A program made the translations under genes and the position numbers. Source: Phycisphaeraceae bacterium (lineage in GTDB: Bacteria > Planctomycetota > Phycisphaerae > Phycisphaerales > Phycisphaeraceae). Taken from it: a stretch of DNA of 6,417 nt. The stretch is taken from contig JAJDCV010000303.1 of the NCBI GenBank assembly GCA_029260675.1, positions 1-6,417 on the forward strand, given 5' to 3'. The notes under the pieces were generated by a model. It did no database searches. It was not told the origin of the DNA and worked only from the letters and a program-made list of their open reading frames with translations. This document shows positions 1 to 6,417 of this stretch, one piece after another (the stretch's first letter is position 1; every line of letters starts with the position of its first letter).

Positions 1-146
1 GGTTTTCATGCCGGGATTGTAGGTCCGTGTGATGGAACATATCTACCTGTAAACGCACGCCGCCAAGAATCACCCCCGTTTACCCGGGCCGGCCACGTCC
101 CGCCCCGCTGAAAATCACGGTATCAAACGCGAATCACTTACCCGAC

Positions 147-170
147 GCGGATTAAAACCTTTTAACCCGC
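147..170 (-). terminator. Possible hairpin terminator at the end of the glycosyltransferase gene
   Basis: Positions 147-157 and 160-170 form an 11-bp inverted repeat (GCGG-A-TTAAAA, CC, TTTTAA-C-CCGC) with one mismatch, A151 against C166. In RNA made from the minus strand this position becomes a G-U wobble, so the stem is continuous in the transcript of the glycosyltransferase gene. The loop is only two bases on paper, so the last A-U pairs must open. The stop codon TAA (162-164) lies inside the stem. No U-tract follows directly, so it is not a textbook intrinsic terminator and may instead protect the 3' end or be chance. Confidence 0.35.
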
Positions 171-1298
171 ATGCCTTCCCAGCATCTGCCCGTACAACCC
201 GGCATAAGCGCTGTGCATCCGCTCCTGGGTGAATACATCAAGCAATCTCTCGCGACCCGCAACCCCCATCGCGCAGCGCCTGTCCGCATCTGTAAGCAGC
301 GCCATAAGACTATCCGCCAAGGCGCGGCCGTCCCCACGGGGCGACAGCAGGCCGGTCTTGCCGTGATCTACCACTTCACTGTTGCCGCCGACATCGGTTG
401 CCGCGATCGGTAATCCCGTCGCCATGGCTTCAAGCAGCGTCACCGAGACGCCCTCGCTGACACTGGAGAGCATAAACACGTCCGCCGCCGGCAGCAGCCC
501 GGCGATGTCCTTGCGGGCACCAAGAAACAGGACATGTTCGTGTATCCCAAGCTCCGCAGACAGCGCTTCGATCCCCGGGCTGTGGTCACCCTCACCGATC
601 AGGCAGAGTTTGGCGTTGGGTATCTCGTCCAACACACGTGCAAAAGCCACGAGCGCGGTGTGGTGGTCCTTGACCGGGTGGAACCGGGCGACCTGCATGA
701 CCAGCGGGACGTCTTCCCCGACCCCGATCAACCGTCGCGCAGCGGCACGGCTTGACGTATCGGCGGGGGGGAAGGCCTGCGGGTCGATCCCGTTGTGGAT
801 CACATCGACCCGTTGCCCGGCGATCCCCTCGTTATCGACCAGAGCCTGCTTGACGAACCGCCCCACCGCCGTGACCCGGTCCTTGGGCTTGAGCAGCCAC
901 TTGTTCGCCAGGACCCGCTTGAGCTTGCGCCGGTCGGGGTAGTGTCGGCCGTGCTCCGTGAACAGGATCGGTGGGGACGACCCCAGGCCCCGCGACAGGG
1001 CGGCGTAGAAGAACGGGGTGTACTGGTGAGCGTGCAGCACGCCGATCTGTTGCTCGGCCACCACCGCCCCGAGCCGGCGTGCAACCGAACGGTCCAGGCC
1101 AGGCCGACGCTTCAGATCCGCCACCACAAAGCCCTCGCCAATCAGCTCCTCCCCCAGCGGACCCACTCCGTCCAGACACAGAAACACAAACCGATACCGA
1201 TCCGCCAGCTTCCTGGCCAAGTCACCGGCGAGAACTTCCGCCCCGGCCCGGCTTAGACGGTGTAAAACGTGGCCGACGGCTGGGCGGTCCTGCTTCAT
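162..1298 (-). CDS. GT4-family glycosyltransferase (GT-B fold)
   Basis: Complete 378-residue retaining glycosyltransferase of the GT4 type, expected to move a sugar from a nucleotide-sugar donor to a glycan or lipid-linked acceptor at the inner face of the membrane. The N-terminal acceptor half covers roughly residues 8-180, with the glycine loop RLSRAGAE (14-21), HAHQYTPFFY (89-98) and TEHGRHYPD (114-122). It closes with VIHNGID (166-172). The donor half covers about 195-365, with R205 and K210 (RFHPVK) and IGEGD (234-238). It carries the GT4 E-x7-E signature at E282 and E290, in SEGVSVTLLEAMATGLPIAATD. No signal peptide or membrane segment is visible. The ATG start puts the first beta strand at residue 8, as usual; no Shine-Dalgarno is seen. 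It resembles exopolysaccharide-type transferases (including those near PEP-CTERM/EpsH loci), but donor and acceptor cannot be told. It is divergent from the LysR gene and probably unrelated to it. Confidence 0.9.
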   Translation of the reverse strand: MKQDRPAVGHVLHRLSRAGAEVLAGDLARKLADRYRFVFLCLDGVGPLGEELIGEGFVVADLKRRPGLDRSVARRLGAVVAEQQIGVLHAHQYTPFFYAALSRGLGSSPPILFTEHGRHYPDRRKLKRVLANKWLLKPKDRVTAVGRFVKQALVDNEGIAGQRVDVIHNGIDPQAFPPADTSSRAAARRLIGVGEDVPLVMQVARFHPVKDHHTALVAFARVLDEIPNAKLCLIGEGDHSPGIEALSAELGIHEHVLFLGARKDIAGLLPAADVFMLSSVSEGVSVTLLEAMATGLPIAATDVGGNSEVVDHGKTGLLSPRGDGRALADSLMALLTDADRRCAMGVAGRERLLDVFTQERMHSAYAGLYGQMLGRHAG

Positions 1299-1364
1299 GG
1301 CGAATGGATGGTAAATAGGGGCAAAATAACGGATTTAGGACTGTGAATAAATCGGACAAGTCCA

Positions 1365-1384
1365 TGATATTTCTTTAGATATCA
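1365..1384. promoter_or_regulatory. Inverted repeat TGATAT-N8-ATATCA in the divergent intergenic region
   Basis: TGATAT at 1365-1370 and its exact reverse complement ATATCA at 1379-1384 are separated by 8 bases. The same half-site TGATAT recurs at 1461-1466, overlapping the downstream edge of the LysR-gene -10 box, and in fused form at 2316-2323. The spacing is even, so this is not the classic T-N11-A LysR box. It may be an operator for either divergent gene, or a chance result of the AT-rich composition. Confidence 0.3.
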
Positions 1385-1392
1385 CTCATTGA

Positions 1393-1409
1393 CCAGGCAT
1401 GATGCCAGG
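1393..1409. promoter_or_regulatory. Candidate LysR-type operator: 17-bp dyad
   Basis: CCaGGCATgATGCCaGG is a dyad in which 14 of the 16 flanking positions pair around G1401. The inner arms GGCAT and ATGCC are perfect. Its centre lies about 66-67 bp upstream of the transcription start expected from the LysR-gene promoter (-10 at 1456-1461). LysR-type regulators commonly hold their recognition site near -65, so both position and symmetry fit an autoregulatory site. The positions that would be T and A in the T-N11-A consensus are both A here, so the match is partial. Confidence 0.4.
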
Positions 1410-1432
1410 GGCTTATTTAGTGCAATCAACCC

Positions 1433-1461
1433 TTGCCAGATCGAGAGAAATTAGTTATAGT
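1433..1461 (+). promoter_or_regulatory. Sigma-70 type promoter for the LysR-gltB operon
   Basis: A -35 box TTGCCA (1433-1438) and a -10 box TATAGT (1456-1461) are 17 bp apart. Each matches five of six consensus bases and the spacing is optimal. Transcription would start near 1467-1469, giving an untranslated leader of about 50 nt before the ATG at 1517. The region is much richer in AT than the genes on both sides. The downstream gltB start overlaps the regulator stop, so this may be the main promoter for both genes. Confidence 0.6.
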
Positions 1462-1516
1462 GATATGCTGAGTTCCTCGTATTAGTTCAACTTATTATAT
1501 AAGTGTGTGCCTAGAC

Positions 1517-2470
1517 ATGCAGACGCTACGCTTATTCGCCGACGTGGCCCGTTGCCACAGCTTCTCCCAGGCCGCCGAGCGGCATGGGATCAGTCAGTCC
1601 GCCGCCAGCCAGCGGATCGGGCAACTGGAGAAGAAGCTGGGCGTGACGCTGCTTGATCGCTCGGTCAGGCCCCTGGAGTTGACCCCGGCGGGGGAGTTGT
1701 TTGCCGAGGGCTGTGAGGAAGTGATTGGCCGGTACGATCAGCTGTCTTCGAAGGTCGCGGGGCTGGGCAAGAAGCCCCAGGGGGTCGTCCGGGTGATGGC
1801 GATCTACTCCGCGGGGATCGACCTGCTCTGCCGGGTCCGCCAGCGGTTCGAGGCCGAGCACGAAAAAGTCTCCGTGGAAATCCGTTACGAGCGGCCGGAA
1901 CAGGTTTACAACGCGGTACGGGAAAAGGAGTGCGACATGGGGATCGTGTCGTACCCCGAGCGCTGGCGCAAGGTCGACACCATCCCGCTGCGCGACGAGG
2001 AGATGGTCGTGGTCTGCGGCACCGCGCACAAGATCGCGCAGAGGCAATCGATTTCGGTCGACGAGCTAGAGGGGCACGAGATGGTGACGTTTGACACGGA
2101 CCTGCCAGTAGGCCGGCGGATCCGCGAGTACTTCAAGAACAACGGCGTGAAGCCGACCATCAGCAACGTGTTTGACAACATCGACACGATCAAAGGGGCC
2201 TTGGCGGTCACCGAGCAGTTCTCGATCCTCCCGCGCCCGACGGTGGTCCGCGAGGTGGCAGCCGGAACACTGGCGATAGTGAAGATGACGCCTACGCTCC
2301 TGCGCCCCTTGGGTGTGATATCACGCCGGCGGTCGCGTAACGGCTCGGGGTTCTCGCCGGCGGCGCAGGCGTTCGTCGATTCCCTCGTGGCCCAGGCCGG
2401 GTCGCGGGTCAACCACGACGGTCAGGTCCAGCCCGATGGGCACACACTGATGGGGGCGGCCCGGATATGA
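1517..2470 (+). CDS. LysR-family transcriptional regulator, probable regulator of the downstream gltB
   Basis: Complete LysR-type regulator of 317 residues, a normal length. Residues 1-60 are the winged helix-turn-helix: FSQAAERHGISQSAASQRI (16-34) with the recognition helix around 26-34, then QLEKKLGVTLLDRS and LTPAGE (55-60). A linker helix follows (61-85). Residues 88-293 are the periplasmic-binding-protein-like effector domain, including CDMGIVSYP (139-147) and the hinge VCGTAHKI (166-173). A polar tail of about 25 residues closes the protein. I prefer ATG 1517 because MQTLRLF is the usual LysR opening; GTG 1505 would add four residues. Neither has a Shine-Dalgarno. The gene lies directly ahead of gltB and overlaps it by 4 nt, which suggests control of glutamate synthase in the manner of GltC, but GltC in Bacillus is divergent from its target, so orthology is not claimed. 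The effector is unknown; 2-oxoglutarate, glutamate or glutamine are plausible. Confidence 0.92.
   Translation: MQTLRLFADVARCHSFSQAAERHGISQSAASQRIGQLEKKLGVTLLDRSVRPLELTPAGELFAEGCEEVIGRYDQLSSKVAGLGKKPQGVVRVMAIYSAGIDLLCRVRQRFEAEHEKVSVEIRYERPEQVYNAVREKECDMGIVSYPERWRKVDTIPLRDEEMVVVCGTAHKIAQRQSISVDELEGHEMVTFDTDLPVGRRIREYFKNNGVKPTISNVFDNIDTIKGALAVTEQFSILPRPTVVREVAAGTLAIVKMTPTLLRPLGVISRRRSRNGSGFSPAAQAFVDSLVAQAGSRVNHDGQVQPDGHTLMGAARI
2312..2327. promoter_or_regulatory. Palindrome GGtGTGATATCACgCC inside the regulator gene
   Basis: The core GTGATATCAC (2315-2324) is a perfect 10-bp palindrome. With flanks GG and CC, 14 of 16 positions are symmetric. It sits within the 3' part of the LysR coding region, about 140 bp before the gltB start. 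It contains the same TGATAT and ATATCA half-sites as the intergenic inverted repeat at 1365-1384, here overlapped. It could be an internal operator for gltB or simply coding sequence; no clear internal promoter was seen beside it. Confidence 0.25.
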
Positions 2471-5400
2471 ACATGCAACCAGACCCATCACCAAGCGACA
2501 CGGCCTCCCCGTCCCTCGGCCCTCCGGGGCTCCCCCCAGCGACCGGGCTGTATGACCCCGCTTACGAAAAAGACGCCTGCGGTGTCGGTTTCGTCGCCCA
2601 CATCAAGGGCCATAAAAGCCACGGCATCGTTGAAGACGCCATCACCATGCTCGGGCGGATGGACCACCGCGGCGCCTGCGGATGCGAAGCCAACACCGGC
2701 GACGGCGCGGGTATCCTCACCGCCATGCCCCACGGCTTCCTGCGCACCGCCGCCAGGCGTGACGCTGATATCGACCTCCCCGACGCAGGGCTCTTCGGCG
2801 CGGGCAACGTCTTCCTACCCCGTGACACCGCACAACGCCATGCCTGCAAGCAGACCTTCGCCGACACCGTCAAAGCCCAGGGCCAGACCCTGCTTGGCTG
2901 GCGCACTCTCCCGGTCGACCCCGACGGCGCAGACGTCGGCCCGACCGCCAGAACAACCGAACCCTACATGGAGCAGGTCTTCATCGCCGGCGCCGACGGC
3001 ATCCACGGCGACGCACTGGAACGCCAGCTCTACATCATCCGTAAACACGCCAGCCGCACGATCCGCAACGACACATCGCTTACCGAGGCGAAATACTTCT
3101 ACGTCTGCAGCCTGTCCACCAAGGTGATCGTCTACAAGGGCCAGCTCACCAGCGGCCAGGTCATGCCCTACTACCCCGACCTACAGGACGAGAAATACAT
3201 CAGCCACCTGGCGATGGTCCACTCGCGGTTCAGCACCAACACCTTCCCCAGCTGGGACCGCGCCCAGCCCTGCCGATTCATGAGCCACAACGGCGAGATC
3301 AACACCCTCAAGGGCAACGTCAACTGGGTCGCCGCACGCGAGGGTCTGATGCACAGCGATCACTTCGGCGAAGACCTTCAAAAACTCTTCCCGATCGCCG
3401 AACCCGACTGCTCGGACTCCGGCAACTTCGACAACGCGCTCGAGCTGCTCCTGATGGCCGGCCGATCCCTGCCCGAGGCGGTCATGATGATGATCCCCGA
3501 GGCCTGGGAGAATCACGAGTCCATGCCCATGGCCAAGCGCGCGTTCTACGAATACCACGCCGCCCTGATGGAGCCCTGGGACGGCCCGGCATCGGTCGCG
3601 TTTACCGACGGCAAATTCATCGGCGCGGTCCTGGACCGCAACGGCCTGCGCCCAAGCCGGTACTACGTCACCGAAGACGACCGTGTGATCATGGCGTCCG
3701 AGGTCGGCGTGTTGGAAGTCGACCCGGCGAAGGTGAAGTACAAGGGCCGGCTGCAGCCCGGCCGGATGTTCCTGGTCAATTTCGACGAAGGCCGGATCAT
3801 CGCCGACGAAGAAATCAAAGGCTCGATGGCGTCCGCCCGGCCCTACGGCCGGTGGCTGCAGACCCAGCGCATCGACATCGCCGACCTCCCGGCGCCCGGC
3901 CCCAGAGACCTCGACAAGATCGATGAAGATAAGCTGATGCCGCTGCTCCAGTCGTTTGGGTACACCGTTGAGCACATGCACCTGCTACTGTTGCCGATGG
4001 TCCGTCATGCTAAAGAGGCGATGGGCTCGATGGGCAACGACCAGGCACTGGCCGTACTCTCAGATAAGCCACGCCTGCTCTATGACTACTTCAAGCAGAT
4101 GTTCGCGCAGGTCACCAACCCCCCGATCGACCCGCTGCGCGAAGAGATCATCATGTCACTGCAGACGTTCATCGGCCCGGAGGGCAACGTCCTCCAGACC
4201 GACGAGACGCAATGCCACCGCCTGCAACTGGCACAGCCCGTCCTGACCAACAAGCAGCTGGGCGCACTAAAGCAACTGGACCACCGCGGTTGGCGCTCGC
4301 GCGTGATCGACATCACCTACGAACGCCCTGCTTCAAATGACGGCACACAAGGCGAAGAGGCCCTTGCCAAAACGCTCGAACGCATCTGCCATGAAGCCAC
4401 CGAGGCCATCGAGCAGGGCTATCAACTGATCATCCTCTCTGACCGCAGGGTCGGCCCCGACAGGCTCCCGGTCAGCTCGCTATTGGCAACCGGGGCGGTC
4501 CATCACCACCTGGTCCGCACCCACCAGCGCACGCGCATCGGCCTGGTCGTCGAGTCCGGCGAGGCACGCGAGGTCCACCACTTCTGCGTGCTCTTCGGCT
4601 ACGGCGCCGACGCGGTCAACCCCTACCTCGCATTCGACGCCCTTGCATGGCTTCGCAAACGCGGCACGCTAAGCAAGTCGATCTCAAACGAAAAGATCAT
4701 CCGTAACTACACCAAGTCGATCAACAAGGGCGTACTGAAGGTCATGTCCAAGATGGGCATCTCGACACTCGCCAGTTACAAGGGCGCTCAGATCTTCGAG
4801 GCGTTGGGGCTGGACCATTCGGTCATCGACCGCTGTTTCGCCGGGACCGCCAGCCGGCTCCGCGGCGCGGGGTTTGGCATCCTGGCCGAGGAAGCACGAC
4901 GCCGACACCTCCTGGGTTTCCCATTACGCGAAGGCGTCAGGCTCGATCAGCTACCCAACCCCGGCGAGTACCACTGGCGCGCCGGCGGCGACCGGCACGC
5001 CTTCGGCCCAAACGCCATCGCCAACGTACAGCTCGCCGTCAAATCCAAGAGCCGTACCGCCTACGAGAAGTACGCCAAGCTCTGCAACGACGACGCACGA
5101 AGCCGATGCACCCTCCGCGGCTTGCTCAGCCTCAAGACCGACGACCCCGCTCAAGCGATCCCGATCGATCAGGTCGAGCCCGCCGCCCAGATCGTAAAGC
5201 GGTTCCGCACCGGTGCGATGTCGCTGGGCGCACTTTCTAAAGAAGCCCACGAGACGCTAGCCGTCGCCATGAACCGTATGGGCGGGATGAGTAACTCCGG
5301 TGAGGGCGGAGAAGACATCGTTCGTTTTACTCCGATGGAAAACGGCGACTCCAAACGTTCCGCCATCAAGCAGGTCGCCTCCGGACGGTTCGGTGTCACC

Positions 5401-6417
5401 AGCTACTACCTCGCCAACGCCGACCTGATCCAGATCAAGATCGCCCAAGGCGCCAAGCCCGGCGAGGGCGGCCAACTCCCCGCGCACAAGGTCGATGAGT
5501 ACATCGCCAGCATCCGCTACTCCACACCGGGGGTCGGGCTCATCAGCCCGCCTCCGCACCACGACATCTATTCCATCGAAGACCTCGCGCAACTCATCTT
5601 CGACCTGAAAAACGCCAACCCCAACGTCCCCATCAGCGTCAAGCTCGTCTCCGAGGTCGGCGTCGGGACGATCGCCTCAGGTGTGAGTAAGGCTCACGCA
5701 GATCACATCCTCATCAGCGGGTACGACGGCGGCACCGGCGCGTCACCCCTGACCAGCATCAAGCACGCCGGCCTGCCCTGGGAACTGGGCCTGGCGGAGA
5801 CGCACCAGACGCTCGTCCTCAACGACCTGCGATCCCGCGTCCGGCTCGAGACCGACGGCGGGATGAAGACCGGCCGCGACCTGGTCATCGCCGCATGCCT
5901 GGGCGCCGAAGAGTACGGCTACGCCACCGTCCCCCTGGTCGCGATGGGCTGCATCATGATGCGCAAGTGCCACCTGAACACCTGCCCCGTAGGGATCTGC
6001 ACACAGGACGAAGTCCTGCGCAAGAAATTCTCAGGCCAACCCGAACACGTCATCAACTTCTTTTTCATGGTCGCCGAGGAAGCACGCTCCTACATGGCTA
6101 AACTCGGCATCAAGTCGATCGACGATCTTGTAGGCCGGGTCGACTTCTTGGAACCCCGCGACGCGATCGATCACTGGAAAGCCGACGGCCTGGACCTCAC
6201 GCCCATCCTCAAGCCTGCACACAAGCCGCGCCCGGAGGTCGAGGTCCGCAAGCTCATCCCGCAGGACCACGGCATCGCAAACGTCCTGGACGTGCGGCTG
6301 ATCGAGCACGCCACACCGGCGCTAGAGCACGGCGAAAAGGTCCGTGTCGAACTCCCCATCACCAACACCAACCGCACCGTCGGGACGATGCTCAGCCACC
6401 GTGTCTCACAAAAATGG
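2467..6417 (+). CDS. gltB: Glutamate synthase (GOGAT) large subunit, C-terminus cut by the window edge
   Basis: GltB converts L-glutamine plus 2-oxoglutarate to two L-glutamate in the cytoplasm. The reading frame is open from ATG 2467 to the window end: 1317 residues of an expected 1500 or so. Residues 1-37 are a Pro/Ser-rich propeptide, to be removed to expose the nucleophile Cys38 (DACGVGF). The type II glutaminase domain runs to about 455, with HSRFSTN (252-258), the oxyanion motif HNGEIN (274-279) and DRNGLRP (390-396). The central domain is about 495-800 (QVTNPPID, 548-555). The FMN/synthase domain is about 860-1240: GAMSLGALS (916-924), SNSGEGGE (942-949), IKQVASGRFG (967-976), QGAKPGEGGQLP (994-1005), DGGTGASP (1087-1094). 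The 3Fe-4S ligands should be C1162, C1168 and C1173 (C-x5-C-x4-C). The GXGXG domain has just begun (about 1270). The extra ferredoxin-enzyme loop between GGED and IKQ is absent, pointing to an NAD(P)H type with GltD. The ATGA overlap with the LysR gene implies coupling; GGGGG at 2452-2456 is a weak ribosome site. ATG 2473 is an alternative start. Confidence 0.97.
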   Translation, partial: MNMQPDPSPSDTASPSLGPPGLPPATGLYDPAYEKDACGVGFVAHIKGHKSHGIVEDAITMLGRMDHRGACGCEANTGDGAGILTAMPHGFLRTAARRDADIDLPDAGLFGAGNVFLPRDTAQRHACKQTFADTVKAQGQTLLGWRTLPVDPDGADVGPTARTTEPYMEQVFIAGADGIHGDALERQLYIIRKHASRTIRNDTSLTEAKYFYVCSLSTKVIVYKGQLTSGQVMPYYPDLQDEKYISHLAMVHSRFSTNTFPSWDRAQPCRFMSHNGEINTLKGNVNWVAAREGLMHSDHFGEDLQKLFPIAEPDCSDSGNFDNALELLLMAGRSLPEAVMMMIPEAWENHESMPMAKRAFYEYHAALMEPWDGPASVAFTDGKFIGAVLDRNGLRPSRYYVTEDDRVIMASEVGVLEVDPAKVKYKGRLQPGRMFLVNFDEGRIIADEEIKGSMASARPYGRWLQTQRIDIADLPAPGPRDLDKIDEDKLMPLLQSFGYTVEHMHLLLLPMVRHAKEAMGSMGNDQALAVLSDKPRLLYDYFKQMFAQVTNPPIDPLREEIIMSLQTFIGPEGNVLQTDETQCHRLQLAQPVLTNKQLGALKQLDHRGWRSRVIDITYERPASNDGTQGEEALAKTLERICHEATEAIEQGYQLIILSDRRVGPDRLPVSSLLATGAVHHHLVRTHQRTRIGLVVESGEAREVHHFCVLFGYGADAVNPYLAFDALAWLRKRGTLSKSISNEKIIRNYTKSINKGVLKVMSKMGISTLASYKGAQIFEALGLDHSVIDRCFAGTASRLRGAGFGILAEEARRRHLLGFPLREGVRLDQLPNPGEYHWRAGGDRHAFGPNAIANVQLAVKSKSRTAYEKYAKLCNDDARSRCTLRGLLSLKTDDPAQAIPIDQVEPAAQIVKRFRTGAMSLGALSKEAHETLAVAMNRMGGMSNSGEGGEDIVRFTPMENGDSKRSAIKQVASGRFGVTSYYLANADLIQIKIAQGAKPGEGGQLPAHKVDEYIASIRYSTPGVGLISPPPHHDIYSIEDLAQLIFDLKNANPNVPISVKLVSEVGVGTIASGVSKAHADHILISGYDGGTGASPLTSIKHAGLPWELGLAETHQTLVLNDLRSRVRLETDGGMKTGRDLVIAACLGAEEYGYATVPLVAMGCIMMRKCHLNTCPVGICTQDEVLRKKFSGQPEHVINFFFMVAEEARSYMAKLGIKSIDDLVGRVDFLEPRDAIDHWKADGLDLTPILKPAHKPRPEVEVRKLIPQDHGIANVLDVRLIEHATPALEHGEKVRVELPITNTNRTVGTMLSHRVSQKW

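Noticed and set aside
1..9. ATG on the minus strand at 9-7 that could start a gene leaving the window (M-K-T)
   Set aside because: Only three codons are visible and no ribosome site precedes it, so it cannot be supported.
1..111. Frame open from the window edge to TGA 109-111, possibly the tail of an upstream plus-strand gene
   Set aside because: Only 36 codons with no recognisable motif, and an open stretch this short is easily chance in GC-rich DNA.
382..1256. Several plus-strand open frames of 70-190 codons across the glycosyltransferase gene
   Set aside because: The minus-strand frame has clear GT4 motifs from end to end. The plus-strand products are low-complexity and unrecognisable.
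1494..1499. Perfect TATAAT on the minus strand, a possible -10 box for the glycosyltransferase gene
   Set aside because: No acceptable -35 box lies 16-18 bp upstream on that strand, and the leader would be near 190 nt. The gene needs a promoter in 1299-1516 but I could not pick one.
1906..2412. 168-codon minus-strand frame inside the LysR gene
   Set aside because: Overlaps the effector domain of a well-supported LysR gene and has Arg/Ser/Thr-rich shadow composition.
3181..3981. 266-codon open frame antisense to gltB
   Set aside because: It lies wholly inside the conserved glutaminase domain of gltB. Its His/Val/Gly-rich product looks like the complement of GC-rich codons and shows no recognisable family.
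4861..4920. Possible frameshift in gltB, since a plus-strand frame of 107 codons begins nearby
   Set aside because: The gltB frame reads through without a stop and keeps the expected conserved residues on both sides.
1..6417. Search by eye for CRISPR repeats, insertion-sequence ends, tRNA, rRNA, riboswitch or an unknown defence-like system
   Set aside because: No regular spaced repeats, transposase, tRNA-like cloverleaf or unexplained gene cluster was seen; the genes are household and surface-glycan types.

Overview
The window looks like an ordinary chromosomal stretch from a GC-rich bacterium. It holds three protein genes: a glycosyltransferase on the minus strand, and, pointing away from it, a LysR-type regulator whose end overlaps the start of a large-subunit glutamate synthase gene. 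The last gene is cut by the window edge. From the style of the glycosyltransferase and of the LysR protein, and from the LysR-gltB pairing, my best guess is Planctomycetota, perhaps Phycisphaerae. This rests on remembered family resemblance, not on a search, and there is no rRNA or other marker here to settle it.

Layout. Positions 1-161 are non-coding as far as I can tell. A hairpin at 147-170 spans the stop codon of the glycosyltransferase and may act as its terminator. Positions 162-1298 (minus) encode a complete 378-residue GT4 glycosyltransferase. Positions 1299-1516 form a clearly AT-richer divergent intergenic region. It has a good sigma-70 style promoter for the regulator (TTGCCA, 17 bp, TATAGT), a 17-bp dyad centred about 66 bp upstream of the expected transcription start, and a TGATAT-N8-ATATCA inverted repeat. 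Positions 1517-2470 (plus) encode a LysR-family regulator of 317 residues. Positions 2467-6417 (plus) encode the first 1317 residues of GltB.

How the genes fit together. The regulator stop and the gltB start overlap as ATGA, so the two are very probably one operon with translational coupling. The simplest model is a LysR-type sensor of nitrogen or carbon status that controls its own operon and with it the GS-GOGAT route of ammonia assimilation. GltB has its N-terminal catalytic Cys (residue 38 of the precursor), its oxyanion motif, its FMN-domain signatures and the three 3Fe-4S cysteines. It lacks the extra loop of the ferredoxin-dependent enzymes, so an NAD(P)H-type enzyme with a GltD partner outside the window is likely. 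The glycosyltransferase is probably unrelated in function and shares only the intergenic region.

I found no transfer signs, insertion sequence, CRISPR array, RNA gene or unknown multi-gene system. The points worth a second look are regulatory: the co-directional overlapping LysR-gltB arrangement and the dyads around it.
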